A stretch of DNA of 64,000 nucleotides, from positions 7,006,001 to 7,070,000 of the forward strand of contig NZ_JAPEOK010000001.1 of NCBI RefSeq assembly GCF_026341515.1. The letters run 5' to 3'. The notes beneath the pieces were generated by a model. It searched no databases, was not told where the DNA came from, and saw only the letters and a list, made by a program, of their open reading frames with translations. The position numbers and the translations under genes are program-made. Shown piece after piece: positions 53,146 to 62,324 of the stretch (position 1 is its first letter; each line of letters starts with the position of its first letter). This stretch comes from Streptomyces sp. NBC_00878. Its GTDB lineage: Bacteria; Actinomycetota; Actinomycetes; Streptomycetales; Streptomycetaceae.

Positions 53146-54928
53146 GTCTCAGCCTCCGCGTGACGGCGCCTACGGAATGAAGCGCGGATGCGCGGCCCTG
53201 GGTGCCCAGGGCCAGTCCGAGCAGGAGGAAAACTGCGGTCACGGTCACGCAGCCGACCGCGAAACCCACCACCGGGGACCCCGGCGCGCTTGAGGCGGAC
53301 GCCCCCGCCACCGTGGCGACCACCGCCGCCCGCAGCGGCCGGCCCAGATCGGACAGTACGTGCCGGGTATGGATGGGGACCCCGCGTGACCTGCTGTACT
53401 GCGCGGCTCGACGACGGCGGCCCGCGGTCCAGGTCGAGAAGACGAAGGAGCTCGGTCCTGCGGGTCTTCCCGCTCGCCGTGCGTTTTTGGGACGGGCGTG
53501 CCCGTTCGGCTCCTGCGCGAGACCGGCGAGCAGCAGTGCGGCCGTGACGGTGATGCCGGCGGCGTTGGCGGCGGCGATCGCCGACACGCCCCAGATGTCC
53601 ACGGTTCCCACCCCGATCCAGGTGGTCGCGACGACACCCGCGGTCATGGCTCCGATCGGATACCAGGTCGGCCGCCCCGCCGAGAAGTACGTGCGGATCA
53701 GTACCCCCACCAGGGTCTGGCCGAGCAGCCCGAGGGCGTACACGCGCAGGACGCCCGCGGTCACCACCGTGTCCTGCGCGGTGAACGCACCCCGCTGGAA
53801 CAGGATTGCGATGATCTGCGGAGCGCAGGCGACCACCGTGGCCGTGCCGAAGAGCACCAGGCGGCAAGCGAGCGCCAAGTCCCGCTCCACGCGGGCGCGA
53901 GCCCGTTCGGTGTCGCCGTCGGCGAGCGCCTGCGCGACCACCGGAAAGGTGACGGTGCACAGCATCAGCGACAGCGTCATCGGGATCTGGGCCACCTTCT
54001 GCGCGTAGTTGAGGTGCGAGATGGCCCCGGCGGGAAGGGTGGAGGCGAGGAAGCGCTCGATCAGGACCTGGGACTGGCGGCACATGGCGAAGAGGAGAAC
54101 GCTGCTGATCAGGGCGAGGTTCATCGGGGGTACCTTGACCCCGCCGCCGGAAACGGATGGGCGACTCCTCAGCAGCCGCCGCAGGGACGGCAGTTGGACA
54201 GCGACCATCAGACAGCCGCCCGCCGCCACTCCGGCCGCCGCCGATCGCACGCCCCAGCGCTCGCCGAGCAGGAACATCGCGGCGATGATGCCGGCGTTGT
54301 AGGCCACGTAGATCGTCGCGGGCGCCAGGAAGCGACGGTGCGCCCGCAGAGCCGCGCTGCAGTACCCGGCGAGCCCGAAGCTCAGTACACAGGTCGCCGT
54401 CAGCCGGGTGCAGTCGGCGGCGAGGCCGGGTTCGGGCAGGCCGGGTGCCAGAGCCCCGACCAGGTAGGGGGCCCCTACGATGATCAGAGCGGACACGGCG
54501 ACGAAGCCGAGGGACAGGCGGGGCAGGGTGCTGGCGACAAGGGAGCGAACCGGGTCGCCGGGGACGCCCTGGGCGCGCCGGGCCAGGGCCAGGCTGAAAG
54601 CCGGGATCATCGCGATGGCCAGGCCGTCCTCGATGAGCAGCGTGGCGGCGAACTCCGGTACGGTCCACGCGACCAGAAAGGCGTCCGTCTCGCTGCCCGC
54701 CCCGAAGAGCTGGGCCAGTGCCTGATCCCGCACCAGGCCGAGCAGCGCCCCGGCGACCGACAGCGACGCCGTGATCAGAGCGGCCTTCGCGATGAACTTC
54801 CCCGTAGCCGTAGCCAAAGGGGAGCCGGTGCCGTTCACGTCCTGCGTGGCTGCCCGTGCCGCGGGCACGACCACCCCGTCGGTCCCGCAACGGGGCGCAC
54901 GCGGAGTCTGCGGCGGCGTCACGGGCAT
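53129..54928 (-). CDS. MurJ/Wzx-type polysaccharide flippase
   Basis: The 599-residue protein is a MOP-superfamily lipid flippase of the MurJ kind. After about 35 residues come about 13-14 membrane segments, beginning FIAKAALITASLSVAGALLG, with GAGSETDAFLVAWTVPEFA, LNYAQKVAQIPMTL and RVYALGLLGQTLVGVLIRTY. The last 100 residues are a soluble basic stretch and two more membrane segments, an extension beyond ordinary MurJ. In this operon it should flip the lipid-linked repeat unit. The ATG at 54928 overlaps the polymerase stop by 10 bases. Confidence 0.88.
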   Translation of the reverse strand: MPVTPPQTPRAPRCGTDGVVVPAARAATQDVNGTGSPLATATGKFIAKAALITASLSVAGALLGLVRDQALAQLFGAGSETDAFLVAWTVPEFAATLLIEDGLAIAMIPAFSLALARRAQGVPGDPVRSLVASTLPRLSLGFVAVSALIIVGAPYLVGALAPGLPEPGLAADCTRLTATCVLSFGLAGYCSAALRAHRRFLAPATIYVAYNAGIIAAMFLLGERWGVRSAAAGVAAGGCLMVAVQLPSLRRLLRSRPSVSGGGVKVPPMNLALISSVLLFAMCRQSQVLIERFLASTLPAGAISHLNYAQKVAQIPMTLSLMLCTVTFPVVAQALADGDTERARARVERDLALACRLVLFGTATVVACAPQIIAILFQRGAFTAQDTVVTAGVLRVYALGLLGQTLVGVLIRTYFSAGRPTWYPIGAMTAGVVATTWIGVGTVDIWGVSAIAAANAAGITVTAALLLAGLAQEPNGHARPKNARRAGRPAGPSSFVFSTWTAGRRRRAAQYSRSRGVPIHTRHVLSDLGRPLRAAVVATVAGASASSAPGSPVVGFAVGCVTVTAVFLLLGLALGTQGRASALHSVGAVTRRLRHGRSS

Positions 54929-56280
54929 CGCGCCACGCTCTTCCGCGCGTTTCTGAGTACCGGAACCGGCGGAGCTGCCTGCGCCTCGCCGTTCCCGGCC
55001 AGCGCCCACCACGTCACCAACCCGAAGGACACGGCGGTCAGCACGGTGGAGGGGCCGCCGATGTCGGCGTACACGAAGTCGGTGAGCTGCCAGATCAGCA
55101 ATCCGCAGGCGACCAGCCCGCAGTCGAGGCCGCGGCGCCCCGACGCGCGCGCCCGCACCGTCGCCCGCAGCCCGCACACCAGCAGCGCCAGCCAGCTCCC
55201 GGCGAACGCCATCAGCCCGAGCAGGCCCTGTTCGCTCAGCACCAGCAGATACATGCTGTGCGGTGACAGCAGCGGCTGCCTCCGGTACGCGGCCCCCGCG
55301 CCCTCGGTGTCGCTGCCCGACGACAGCGCCGGCGAGGCGTACGCGTCCCGGTACTCGGGGAAGCCCTTCAACCCGACGCCGGTCAGCGGGTGTTCGCGCC
55401 AGATGTCGGTGGCGGCCGCCCACATCGCGTACCGGTCGACGACGGACTGGTCGGGGGCGTCGGTGACCTGCGTGATGCTGTCGATCCGCTCCTCCAGCAC
55501 CGCCGTGCCGACACTGAGACCGCCCACCAGGACCACGCCCGCCGCGGCTACGACCGCAGCCACCTTGAGCGCGCGCCGCAGCCCGGCCAGGACCAGCTGC
55601 ACCGCGCAGGTCACAGCCGTCGCGATCCACGCGCCCCGGCTGAAGGACAGCGCGAGCGGCAGCAGCAGCGCCAGCGCGCATGCGAGGGCGACTCCCCTTT
55701 GCCGTACGGATGTCTGCCCGAGCGCGAGGGCGAACGCGCACACAAGGCCGATGCCGACCACCGTTGCCATCCCCATCACGTCCTGTGGCCCGAACGTGCC
55801 GACGGCCCGGATCTGCTCGCCCTGAAAGGAGGCGCCGGTCCGGGTGACGTACTGGTGCACTCCGACGGCCCCCTGCCAGCCCGCGAGCCCCACGAACGAC
55901 CAGGCCAGCAGCCGGAAGTCGCCCCGGCCGCGGATCAGCAGCAGGACCGCCGCCGGGACGAGCACGAAGATCTGCAGATATCGGCCCATACCGCCGATCC
56001 CGGCCTCGGGCGAGTACGCCCCCAGGGCAGCGACGACCAGCCCGAGGACCGGCAGGCCCAGCACCACGGCGGCCGTACGCGGCAAGGGGCGCCGCCGGTC
56101 CCGTACGAGGCGGATCGCGCAGAGGAGCACCAGGAGTCCGGACACCGCGTCGGCGGGACCTGGGCCGCCCTCGCTGCTCGGGTCGAGCGGCAGCGCCAGC
56201 AGGGCGAGCACAGCCACCACGGGCAGGACCGGTGTCAGGACGGTGTCCCGGCGCATGAGCGGCGTCAGTGCGAGCGTCAT
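54919..56280 (-). CDS. Wzy/O-antigen ligase-type polymerase
   Basis: The 453-residue membrane protein has about 12 membrane segments and the large periplasmic loop with the family motif EHPLTGVGLKGFPEYRDAY. PHSMYLLVLSEQGLLGLMAF, with the conserved His, follows. This is the Wzy_C/O-antigen ligase domain. It polymerises flipped repeat units or ligates polymer to an acceptor. The ATG at 56280 follows the sugar transferase stop by five bases. The long frame upstream of this start on the same strand has no domain and is a shadow of the sugar transferase. Confidence 0.86.
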   Translation of the reverse strand: MTLALTPLMRRDTVLTPVLPVVAVLALLALPLDPSSEGGPGPADAVSGLLVLLCAIRLVRDRRRPLPRTAAVVLGLPVLGLVVAALGAYSPEAGIGGMGRYLQIFVLVPAAVLLLIRGRGDFRLLAWSFVGLAGWQGAVGVHQYVTRTGASFQGEQIRAVGTFGPQDVMGMATVVGIGLVCAFALALGQTSVRQRGVALACALALLLPLALSFSRGAWIATAVTCAVQLVLAGLRRALKVAAVVAAAGVVLVGGLSVGTAVLEERIDSITQVTDAPDQSVVDRYAMWAAATDIWREHPLTGVGLKGFPEYRDAYASPALSSGSDTEGAGAAYRRQPLLSPHSMYLLVLSEQGLLGLMAFAGSWLALLVCGLRATVRARASGRRGLDCGLVACGLLIWQLTDFVYADIGGPSTVLTAVSFGLVTWWALAGNGEAQAAPPVPVLRNARKSVARCP

Positions 56281-56285
56281 GGCTC

Positions 56286-57713
56286 TCAGCTTCCCGTCGG
56301 ACGCATGAGCGTGGCCACGGTGCGCAACAGGATGCACACGTCCTGCCACAGCGACCAGTTGTCGATGTAGACGTTGTCGAACCGGAAGCGGTCCTCGATG
56401 GACGTGTCGCCGCGCAGCCCATGGATCTGGGCGAGGCCGGTGACGCCGGTCCGCATACGGTGGCGAGCCGCGTAGCCGGGGTGGGCCTCGCTGAACTGTG
56501 CGACGAAGTAGGGGCGCTCGGGCCGAGGTCCGACCAGACTCATGTCGCCCCGGAGCACGTTCCACAGCTGGAGGAGCTCGTCGAGGGAGGTGCGCCGCAG
56601 CATGCGGCAGAACCCGCGCATCTCGTGTTCGTCCGCCACGCTCCACCGGGTCGCCGCCTCGTGCTCGTCGACGGGACGGTGAGTGCGGAACTTCAGCAGC
56701 GTGAACGGCTTTCCGCCCTTGCCGATGCGCTCCTGCCGGAACACCACCCCCGGCCCGTCGCTGATCCGCAGTGTCACCGCGCACACCAGCAACAGGGGGC
56801 TGACCAGCAGCAGCAGTGTCGCCGACACGACGATGTCGAGCGCCCGCTTGCCCACGCTGCCGCGTGGCGTCGTAGTCCTCTCCAGGCGCCTGCAGGAGAA
56901 CCCTGCCAGTCGGTCCTTCGTCGCGTACGACGGGGAGTCCGCGTCCACCTCCCACACCACGCAACCCCGCTCGGTCAGCGCGCTCAGCAGCGGTCCCTGT
57001 TGGGTCCGTACGGAGGGGTGGACGGCCAGCACCGCCCGCACGCTGTTCTGGACGACCGCCCTCTCGACCTCTTCACCGGTCGTCAGAACCGGCAGGCCCC
57101 CGGCGCCGTCCTGTTGTTCGGCCACGATCCCCACCGGCCGTACCCCGCACCAAGGGTGCCGCGACACGGCGGCGGCCACGCGCTGCGCGGTCACCGCCGG
57201 GCCGATGACGAGCGCGGTGCGCGGGTTGCGCAGCAGCGCGGCGCGCCACCTCGCGTGCACGATGCCGCGCAGCGCGCAGCTCGCCGCAGCCTGCACGGCG
57301 AAGCCCACCAACAGGGTGCGCGTGGACAGCGCGTCGTCCGGCCGGTACGCCGCCACCAGTGCGGCGAGCGCCAGCCAGGCCACCGCTGTCCGGCGGCAGA
57401 TTGCGGGCAGTTCGTCGAGGATGCCCGGCACCGGTCGGCGCGTTTGGTGCGGGCGCAGCAGCAGCGACGCGGCCAACAGCAAGGCCGATGGGAGCGGGCG
57501 GAGTTGAGTCCCGGCCAGTGTCAGGGCACCCAGCAGGGCGGCTGTCCCGTCCGCGACGAGCAGGGGCGCCGGCGAGGCCGACCGTGCGGGCCGCCTGTCG
57601 GCGGGGGACGGGGGACTCGGGACGGCGCCGCGCGACGGCATGACCGAGACGGGCGAGAATCCGTGATCCCGGGGCTGTGTGCCGGGAGGGGCGATAGTGC
57701 TGTCCGCGGTCAC
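56286..57713 (-). CDS. Undecaprenyl-phosphate sugar phosphotransferase (initiating enzyme)
   Basis: The 475-residue protein is a polyisoprenyl-phosphate hexose-1-phosphate transferase. An N-terminal region with about four membrane segments is followed by a Rossmann-like middle domain (ALVIGPAVTAQRVAAAV, VWEVDADSPSYA). The catalytic domain has the re-entrant helix KRALDIVVSATLLLL, FRQERIGKGGKPFTLLKFRT, LDELLQLWNVLRGDMSLVGP and GLAQIHGLRGDTS. It starts each repeat unit by loading the first sugar phosphate on the carrier lipid. Its GTG overlaps the upstream glycosyltransferase stop. Confidence 0.93.
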   Translation of the reverse strand: MTADSTIAPPGTQPRDHGFSPVSVMPSRGAVPSPPSPADRRPARSASPAPLLVADGTAALLGALTLAGTQLRPLPSALLLAASLLLRPHQTRRPVPGILDELPAICRRTAVAWLALAALVAAYRPDDALSTRTLLVGFAVQAAASCALRGIVHARWRAALLRNPRTALVIGPAVTAQRVAAAVSRHPWCGVRPVGIVAEQQDGAGGLPVLTTGEEVERAVVQNSVRAVLAVHPSVRTQQGPLLSALTERGCVVWEVDADSPSYATKDRLAGFSCRRLERTTTPRGSVGKRALDIVVSATLLLLVSPLLLVCAVTLRISDGPGVVFRQERIGKGGKPFTLLKFRTHRPVDEHEAATRWSVADEHEMRGFCRMLRRTSLDELLQLWNVLRGDMSLVGPRPERPYFVAQFSEAHPGYAARHRMRTGVTGLAQIHGLRGDTSIEDRFRFDNVYIDNWSLWQDVCILLRTVATLMRPTGS

Positions 57714-58891
57714 GAGTGGATGGACTCCCTATGCTCCGTGGGTGCGACGCGTGGTGCGGGTCGCACGCCGATCAGGTGGCGGTAGATGTCCGCAACCGCC
57801 TCGGCGGTGTGCCGCACGTCGTGCGAGGACAGGACGTACTGGAGCCCCTGGCAGCCGAGCGATGCGCGCAGCGGCGGGTCGAGCAGCAGTTCGGTGACGG
57901 CCCCGGCCAGCACCGCCGGGTTCTCGGGCGGGACCAGGCAACGGGAGGCGAGTGAGGGAGGCAGGCTCTCGCGGGCACCGTCGACGTCTGTGGCCACCAC
58001 CGGCCGGCCGCAGGCCATCGCCTCCAGCGGGGCCAGCGCCATGCCCTCCCAACGGGACGGCAGAACGACGAGATCGGCGGCCTGGTACCAGGGGACGACG
58101 TCGGCGACGGCACCCGCGAACAGCACGGACCTCGGCGCGACCGCCCGAAGCCGGTCGCGGTCCGGCCCGTCGCCGACCAGGACGAGACGCGCGCCGGGCA
58201 CCCTGCGGGCGACGGAACTCCACGCCCGCAGCAGGACGGCCTGGCCCTTCTGCCGGCACAGCCGCCCTACACAGACGACGAGCGGCGCGGCGGGATCGAC
58301 CTCGCGCAACGGCCTCAGCCCAGCCCGTACGGTGCCGACGGGGGCGGGGCGGAAGCGCTGCAGGTCGACGCCGTTGGGGATGACGCTCCACCGCCCGCTG
58401 ATCCCGGCGTGCACGCCGGTCATGCGCTCCGCCTCGCTCACGCACACCACCTGGGAGGCCCAACGCACCCCCCACCGTTCCCACGCCCGCGCGAGCGCCG
58501 AGGCGGCCCCGCCGGTGGCCTCGAACGACCAGGCGTGCGGCTGGAACACGGTGGGGATCCTCCCCCGGACGGCGAGCCGCCCGGCGAGCCCGGCCTTCGC
58601 GCTGTGCACGTGCACCAGATGAGGGCGTACTTCATCGATCACGCGTGCCAGCTGCCGTACCTCCCGTACGAGTGACGGACCCGGTGACCGCGTCGCCTGC
58701 CAGTGCCGTACGTCCGCGCCCAGTCGCCGGAGCCCTGTGGTGAGCGCGCCGTCGGGGCAGGCCACCGTGACGGCCAGGCCGGCCGTGAGTTGCGCCTGTA
58801 CCAGGTCCGTCACGACGCGGGCGACCCCGCCGTCCACGGGCTGGGTGAGGTGAAGGACCCGTGACCGAGGGCTGGTTGATGACGTGTGCAT
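57710..58891 (-). CDS. Glycosyltransferase family 4
   Basis: The 393-residue GT-B enzyme has LTQPVDGGVARVVTDLVQAQ, LVHVHSAKAGLAGRLAVRGR, VIPNGVDLQRFRP, VCVGRLCRQKGQAVLLRAW and the E-x7-E motif in SRWEGMALAPLEAMACGRP. It is close in type to the capsular glycosyltransferases paired with WbaP-like initiators and would add the second sugar. It is the second gene of the operon, 49 bases after the secreted protein gene. Confidence 0.9.
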   Translation of the reverse strand: MHTSSTSPRSRVLHLTQPVDGGVARVVTDLVQAQLTAGLAVTVACPDGALTTGLRRLGADVRHWQATRSPGPSLVREVRQLARVIDEVRPHLVHVHSAKAGLAGRLAVRGRIPTVFQPHAWSFEATGGAASALARAWERWGVRWASQVVCVSEAERMTGVHAGISGRWSVIPNGVDLQRFRPAPVGTVRAGLRPLREVDPAAPLVVCVGRLCRQKGQAVLLRAWSSVARRVPGARLVLVGDGPDRDRLRAVAPRSVLFAGAVADVVPWYQAADLVVLPSRWEGMALAPLEAMACGRPVVATDVDGARESLPPSLASRCLVPPENPAVLAGAVTELLLDPPLRASLGCQGLQYVLSSHDVRHTAEAVADIYRHLIGVRPAPRVAPTEHRESIHS

Positions 58892-58940
58892 GTGCGATGT
58901 CCTCGCTCACGGTGACGCTCGGGACGGGAGGGAACTCGCC

Positions 58941-60098
58941 TTACCGCTGGGCGTCGACGGCGACGAAGAGCACGCCGGCCCAGATCAGGTCCCGCTGGGA
59001 AACGACTCGGAAGGCCAGTTGGTCGCCGCCGCGTCGCAGGCCTGTTCCGAGATCGAACACATCGGAGTCGTAGCCGAGGGTGCGGGCGTACGCCGGCACC
59101 CGCTTCGGCTGGGCCGTCCCCGGTCCACTGATCGTGGAGTTCAGGACGTCGGCGCGGGGATTGGCGGAGTTGGTGAGGGCGGTGACCTCGGTGCCGTGGG
59201 GCGGCGGGACGGAGCGCGTGCGGGTGGTCGCGAGGGTGAGGGTGTCGCCGGTCGCGCCGCGGTCGCCGTCGTACGTCACCAGGCCCGCCCGGCCGCCCGC
59301 GCCCGCCGGGAAACGCATTCCGCGCAGCCGGATCTCCTGCCCCGCACCGGACTTCAGCGCGTCGAAGCCGTCCCAGACGGCGAGGTGCCGCAACGGCTCC
59401 TTCGGGTTCTTGTACGCCACCACCAGCGTCCAGCCACCCCACGCGCCGGCCGTCGACCTTCCCATCGCCACGTTGACCTGTGCCACGGTGTACAGACCCG
59501 GCCCGTTCTTCCGCACCAGCCTCGTGACGTCCGCCGAGGCCTGGAAGGCGTCCGCACCGTGCGCCACACGGTGGCCGACGACCGTGTCCGCGAGGACCGC
59601 CTTGTACTCCCCGCCCTGTTCGGCGACCAGCACCCGCCCGTTGTCCTTGGGCGGCTTCTGCTCGCCGACGCGCAGGTTGCCGCCCCAGTACAGCCGTGCG
59701 TAGCTGACCCGTGAGCCCTTGGGTACACGGACCTCCGCGCGGGAGGAGTTGTAGGTGTTCGGGTCCTTGTCGACATCGACGTACGTCATGTCGAAGTCGC
59801 CGTTCACCCCGGTCCCGCCTGCGCGAGTGGCCGGGCAGGAACGCGCCGTCGGCGGCAGGGATTCGCGGTTCGCCCGTGGCATCCGGCAGCTGATGGAGAC
59901 GTTGGCCGCGCGGACGATCCCGCCGTGTTGGCGGGCCTGGTATCGCTGGGCGAAGGGGAGACGGTCGGCCTCCTGCGACGATGGTGCGGCAGGCGCGACC
60001 GCCAGGGCGGCTGCGGGAGCCCACATCCCGGCGAGGGCGAGGGCGCCCACCGTTGTACGGCGCAGCAGGAGGGCTAGGGAATTGCGCATGAACGGCAT
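58941..60098 (-). CDS. Secreted DUF3344-like protein at the head of the polysaccharide operon
   Basis: The 385-residue protein has a signal peptide (LALLLRRTTVGALALAGMWAPAAALA). The mature part is beta-rich with DFDMTYVDVDKDPNTYNSSRAEVRVP, seen as two adjoining segments, then VSYARLYWGGNLRVGEQKPP, GWTLVVAYKNPKEPLRHLAVWDGF and VFDLGTGLRRGGDQLAFRV. This looks like the secreted DUF3344-type proteins of actinobacteria, some with adhesin-like folds. As the first gene of the exopolysaccharide operon it may bind or organise the polymer; that is inference. The start could also be the Met three residues later. Confidence 0.7.
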   Translation of the reverse strand: MPFMRNSLALLLRRTTVGALALAGMWAPAAALAVAPAAPSSQEADRLPFAQRYQARQHGGIVRAANVSISCRMPRANRESLPPTARSCPATRAGGTGVNGDFDMTYVDVDKDPNTYNSSRAEVRVPKGSRVSYARLYWGGNLRVGEQKPPKDNGRVLVAEQGGEYKAVLADTVVGHRVAHGADAFQASADVTRLVRKNGPGLYTVAQVNVAMGRSTAGAWGGWTLVVAYKNPKEPLRHLAVWDGFDALKSGAGQEIRLRGMRFPAGAGGRAGLVTYDGDRGATGDTLTLATTRTRSVPPPHGTEVTALTNSANPRADVLNSTISGPGTAQPKRVPAYARTLGYDSDVFDLGTGLRRGGDQLAFRVVSQRDLIWAGVLFVAVDAQR

Positions 60099-60913
60099 TG
60101 CCCTTTCGGGAAGGTGGAGGTGTCAGGGGGCAGCAAGAAGCGATGTGCGTGCTCTAGGAACGCGTCAAGAGGTGCGCAAACTCTAGCTGCTATCGGACAT
60201 AATCTTGTCAAACTGGACAAGTGTGTCGGATTGGTGAAGTAAGGAACTTCCTGGGCTCGCTTCATCGGTGGTATCCCCGGCAGGACACCGTGTTTTGACA
60301 CGACGCCGGGCATCCCGCCGGAGCGTCCCTGCCGGTCCCGAGGAGCGGCCCCGCGTCAACGGCTGAGGCCCATGCATGCCTTCGGTCGGCCTTCTATCCT
60401 CCTGCTCCTCGGGGTTGTCCCGCAGAGGGCCGCGGGCGGCCTGCGGCCGGTTCCCGTTTGGATGGTCGAGCCGTGGCCATTGCGGCCGACCGGGCCCGGG
60501 AGGGTGGCCATGCGGCCTCGGGCCCAACTGCCCGTCCCGGGCGTGGACGTGCTGCCTGGCGCGGACCGGCAGGCGACTCCAAGGCCGCCGACCTCACGAG
60601 TGACGTGCCGGCCGCGTTGCTCGCCGGCGGTCCGCCCGCGCCGACCCTGGCCGGTCTGTCCTCGCTGCCGAGTCTCCCGCCGTCGTGAGGCGGGGGCCGC
60701 GCCCGCCCCGGCCGTTGCGCCGGCATCGGCCCAACGGCCGTTCTTTATCCGCTTTTTCTCGTACCCCGTCCAGACTTTTCAGAGTCATATCCTTCAGAGG
60801 TCTCATATGAGGACTCGGGAATCCTCTGCACGCAGGTTTCCGGACCGGGCGGCGCTCGTTGTGCACGGCGTCGGAATCCCCCCGCTACCCACGTTGCCGA
60901 AGAAAGGAACACC
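60099..60913. other. 815-base divergent region upstream of the polysaccharide operon
   Basis: No gene is convincing here. At 60204-60221 CTTGTC-AAACTG-GACAAG is an inverted repeat. On the minus strand it overlaps a TTGACA -35-like box (60205-60210), a candidate promoter/operator for the exopolysaccharide operon. The middle (about 60460-60690) has coding-like GC3, and a frame ending DVPAALLAGGPPAPTLAGL that resembles the tail of small secreted proteins. It lacks a signal peptide and may be a decayed copy. Confidence 0.4.
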
Positions 60914-61198
60914 ATGAAGTCTCTGAAGGCCGCCGCTGTCGTCACCGGGTCCCTGGTCATTGCCGGTGCCGCCGCGCCCGCGTTCGCCCAGAACGCCACC
61001 GAGGTGGTGCGCACGGGCCTCAACAACGCGGTGAGCACGCTCGACAAGGGCCCCGTCCACGTGCAGCCGCTGGAGGGGCCGGACGCGCTCGACGGCAAGC
61101 AGAAGAAGAAGGAGTCGCTGCTGACCCGGGTGGGACGCTCGTCCACCGCGCTGAGCAACGGCACCCCGCTGCTGGGCGGTCTGCCGCCGAAGGGCTGA
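60914..61198 (+). CDS. Small secreted protein
   Basis: The 94-residue protein has a Sec signal (MKSLKAAAVVTGSLVIAGAAAPAFA, cut before QNATE). The mature part has about 70 residues, no Cys, a Lys-rich KQKKKESLLTRVG stretch and a Gly/Leu/Pro end (GTPLLGGLPPKG). A good GAAAGGA ribosome site precedes the ATG. I recall this type as a short Streptomyces family of unknown role, but I cannot name it. A perfect 18-base-pair terminator follows. Confidence 0.75.
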   Translation: MKSLKAAAVVTGSLVIAGAAAPAFAQNATEVVRTGLNNAVSTLDKGPVHVQPLEGPDALDGKQKKKESLLTRVGRSSTALSNGTPLLGGLPPKG

Positions 61199-61265
61199 GG
61201 ACTTCCGCGGCCGCCATGCCCGCCGCCCTCTGATCCGGCGCTTCTGGCAATTCCCGGTGTTGCTC

Positions 61266-61306
61266 CGCAGAGGCCGACTCCGCTCCATGCGGAGTCGGCC
61301 TCTGCG
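61266..61306 (+). terminator. Perfect 18-base-pair terminator after the small secreted protein
   Basis: CGCAGAGGCCGACTCCGC (61266-61283) and its exact complement (61289-61306) are separated by TCCAT. It lies 68 bases after the stop at 61198. Confidence 0.9.
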
Positions 61307-61742
61307 TTGCCGGGGCTGTCCGTCGATCGTCGTACCACTGCGGCTCCCGCACGCAGCGCGCTGGGCGGCAGCCATGTCGATGACCTGCCTGCCGTCGGTC
61401 CGCGGGCCGTGAGCGTGGTGTCCCCCCGGGTGTGGCTGTGGCTTCTGCGGCCGGATTCATTTCGAAAAGAGTGAGCCTGTGCATGCGATGCCGAAATCCT
61501 CTGTTCGGATGGTGCAGGAGGAAACCGGGTCTCGTTGGATGTGATGGAGAATTCTTTGTGCTGACTTACGAGTTGGGTGTGAATTATTGGACGAGGGCCT
61601 CGGAGACTCCCTCGTTCGTGTGGTCATGCCGGCGTGTGTGGTCCACTCGGGTGAGAGAACGTCCGAGTGCGATCCGGCACGTCTGTAGGGTGCCGCGGTG
61701 ACCTCAACCGACGCCTTCGTCGACGGCTCGCGGAAGGAAGAC
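61307..61742. other. Upstream region of the tyrosinase pair, no gene seen
   Basis: About 435 bases, AT-richer from 61440 to 61620, precede the tyrosinase helper gene. Short open frames here lack ribosome sites. The AT-rich part probably holds the melanin operon promoter, but no clear -35/-10 pair stands out. Confidence 0.4.
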
Positions 61743-62324
61743 ATGACCGGATCGGTGAACACCGCGGCCGATTCCTCGAACTCTGCGGCGGACTCCACGG
61801 GAGTCGCCGTTGCCGCCCTGCCACTCCTGGCCGAACCCTCGTCAGCGACCGCGGTCGGTTGCCCGTCATTTGCCGTCGAACCCACGGTGCCCACCGGGCG
61901 GAGGCGGATGCTGCGGGGGTTGTTCGCGGTGGCCGGGGTGGCGCTCGCACCGGTCTTGGCGGCGTCGTGGGCGACCGGGCCGAAGGGGGCGTGGTTTCGC
62001 GAGACATATCGCGGACGGCGCATCGTCGGCATCAGAGACGACGCCGTGCGGTTGGGGGACGACGTCCCGGCCGTGTGGCACGTCACGGTGGACGGGCGGC
62101 CACTGCACCTGATGCGTCGCGTCGACGGCAGTTGGATGACCATGGTCGACCACTACCAGTCGTATCCGACGCCACTCGCCGCGGCGCGCGCGGCTGTGGA
62201 CGAACTCGGCCCCACCATGCGGTTGGGGGCGTCGGACGGAACCGGCAGCCGCATGGACGACAGCGGTACGCCGAGCGGCGGCCAGGAAACCGAGGGGGAC
62301 CATCGCCATGGTGTACACGCGTAA
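61743..62324 (+). CDS. melC1: Tyrosinase cofactor/copper chaperone, MelC1 type
   Basis: The 193-residue protein is a MelC1-like caddie protein. A Tat-like signal ([22 protein letters not shown]) starts only at about residue 53, after an unusually long Ser/Thr/Ala-rich N terminus. The mature part has the MelC1 pattern [34 protein letters not shown] and [21 protein letters not shown]. It delivers copper to the tyrosinase and carries it out through the Tat pathway. The ATG at 61743 follows GGAAGGAAG, a much better site than the GTG at 61698. The His-containing tail overlaps melC2 by 17 bases. Confidence 0.9.
   Translation: MTGSVNTAADSSNSAADSTGVAVAALPLLAEPSSATAVGCPSFAVEPTVPTGRRRMLRGLFAVAGVALAPVLAASWATGPKGAWFRETYRGRRIVGIRDDAVRLGDDVPAVWHVTVDGRPLHLMRRVDGSWMTMVDHYQSYPTPLAAARAAVDELGPTMRLGASDGTGSRMDDSGTPSGGQETEGDHRHGVHA

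Noticed and set aside
53129..56422. 1097-codon frame containing the flippase
   Set aside because: The flippase begins at 54928. Upstream codons read the polymerase gene in another frame and have no domain.
60372..60917. 181-codon plus-strand frame
   Set aside because: Pro/Arg-rich composition, no ribosome site, and it runs into the leader of the small secreted protein gene.
61698..61742. GTG 61698 as start of the tyrosinase helper
   Set aside because: It has no good ribosome site, whereas ATG 61743 is preceded by GGAAGGAAG at ideal spacing.
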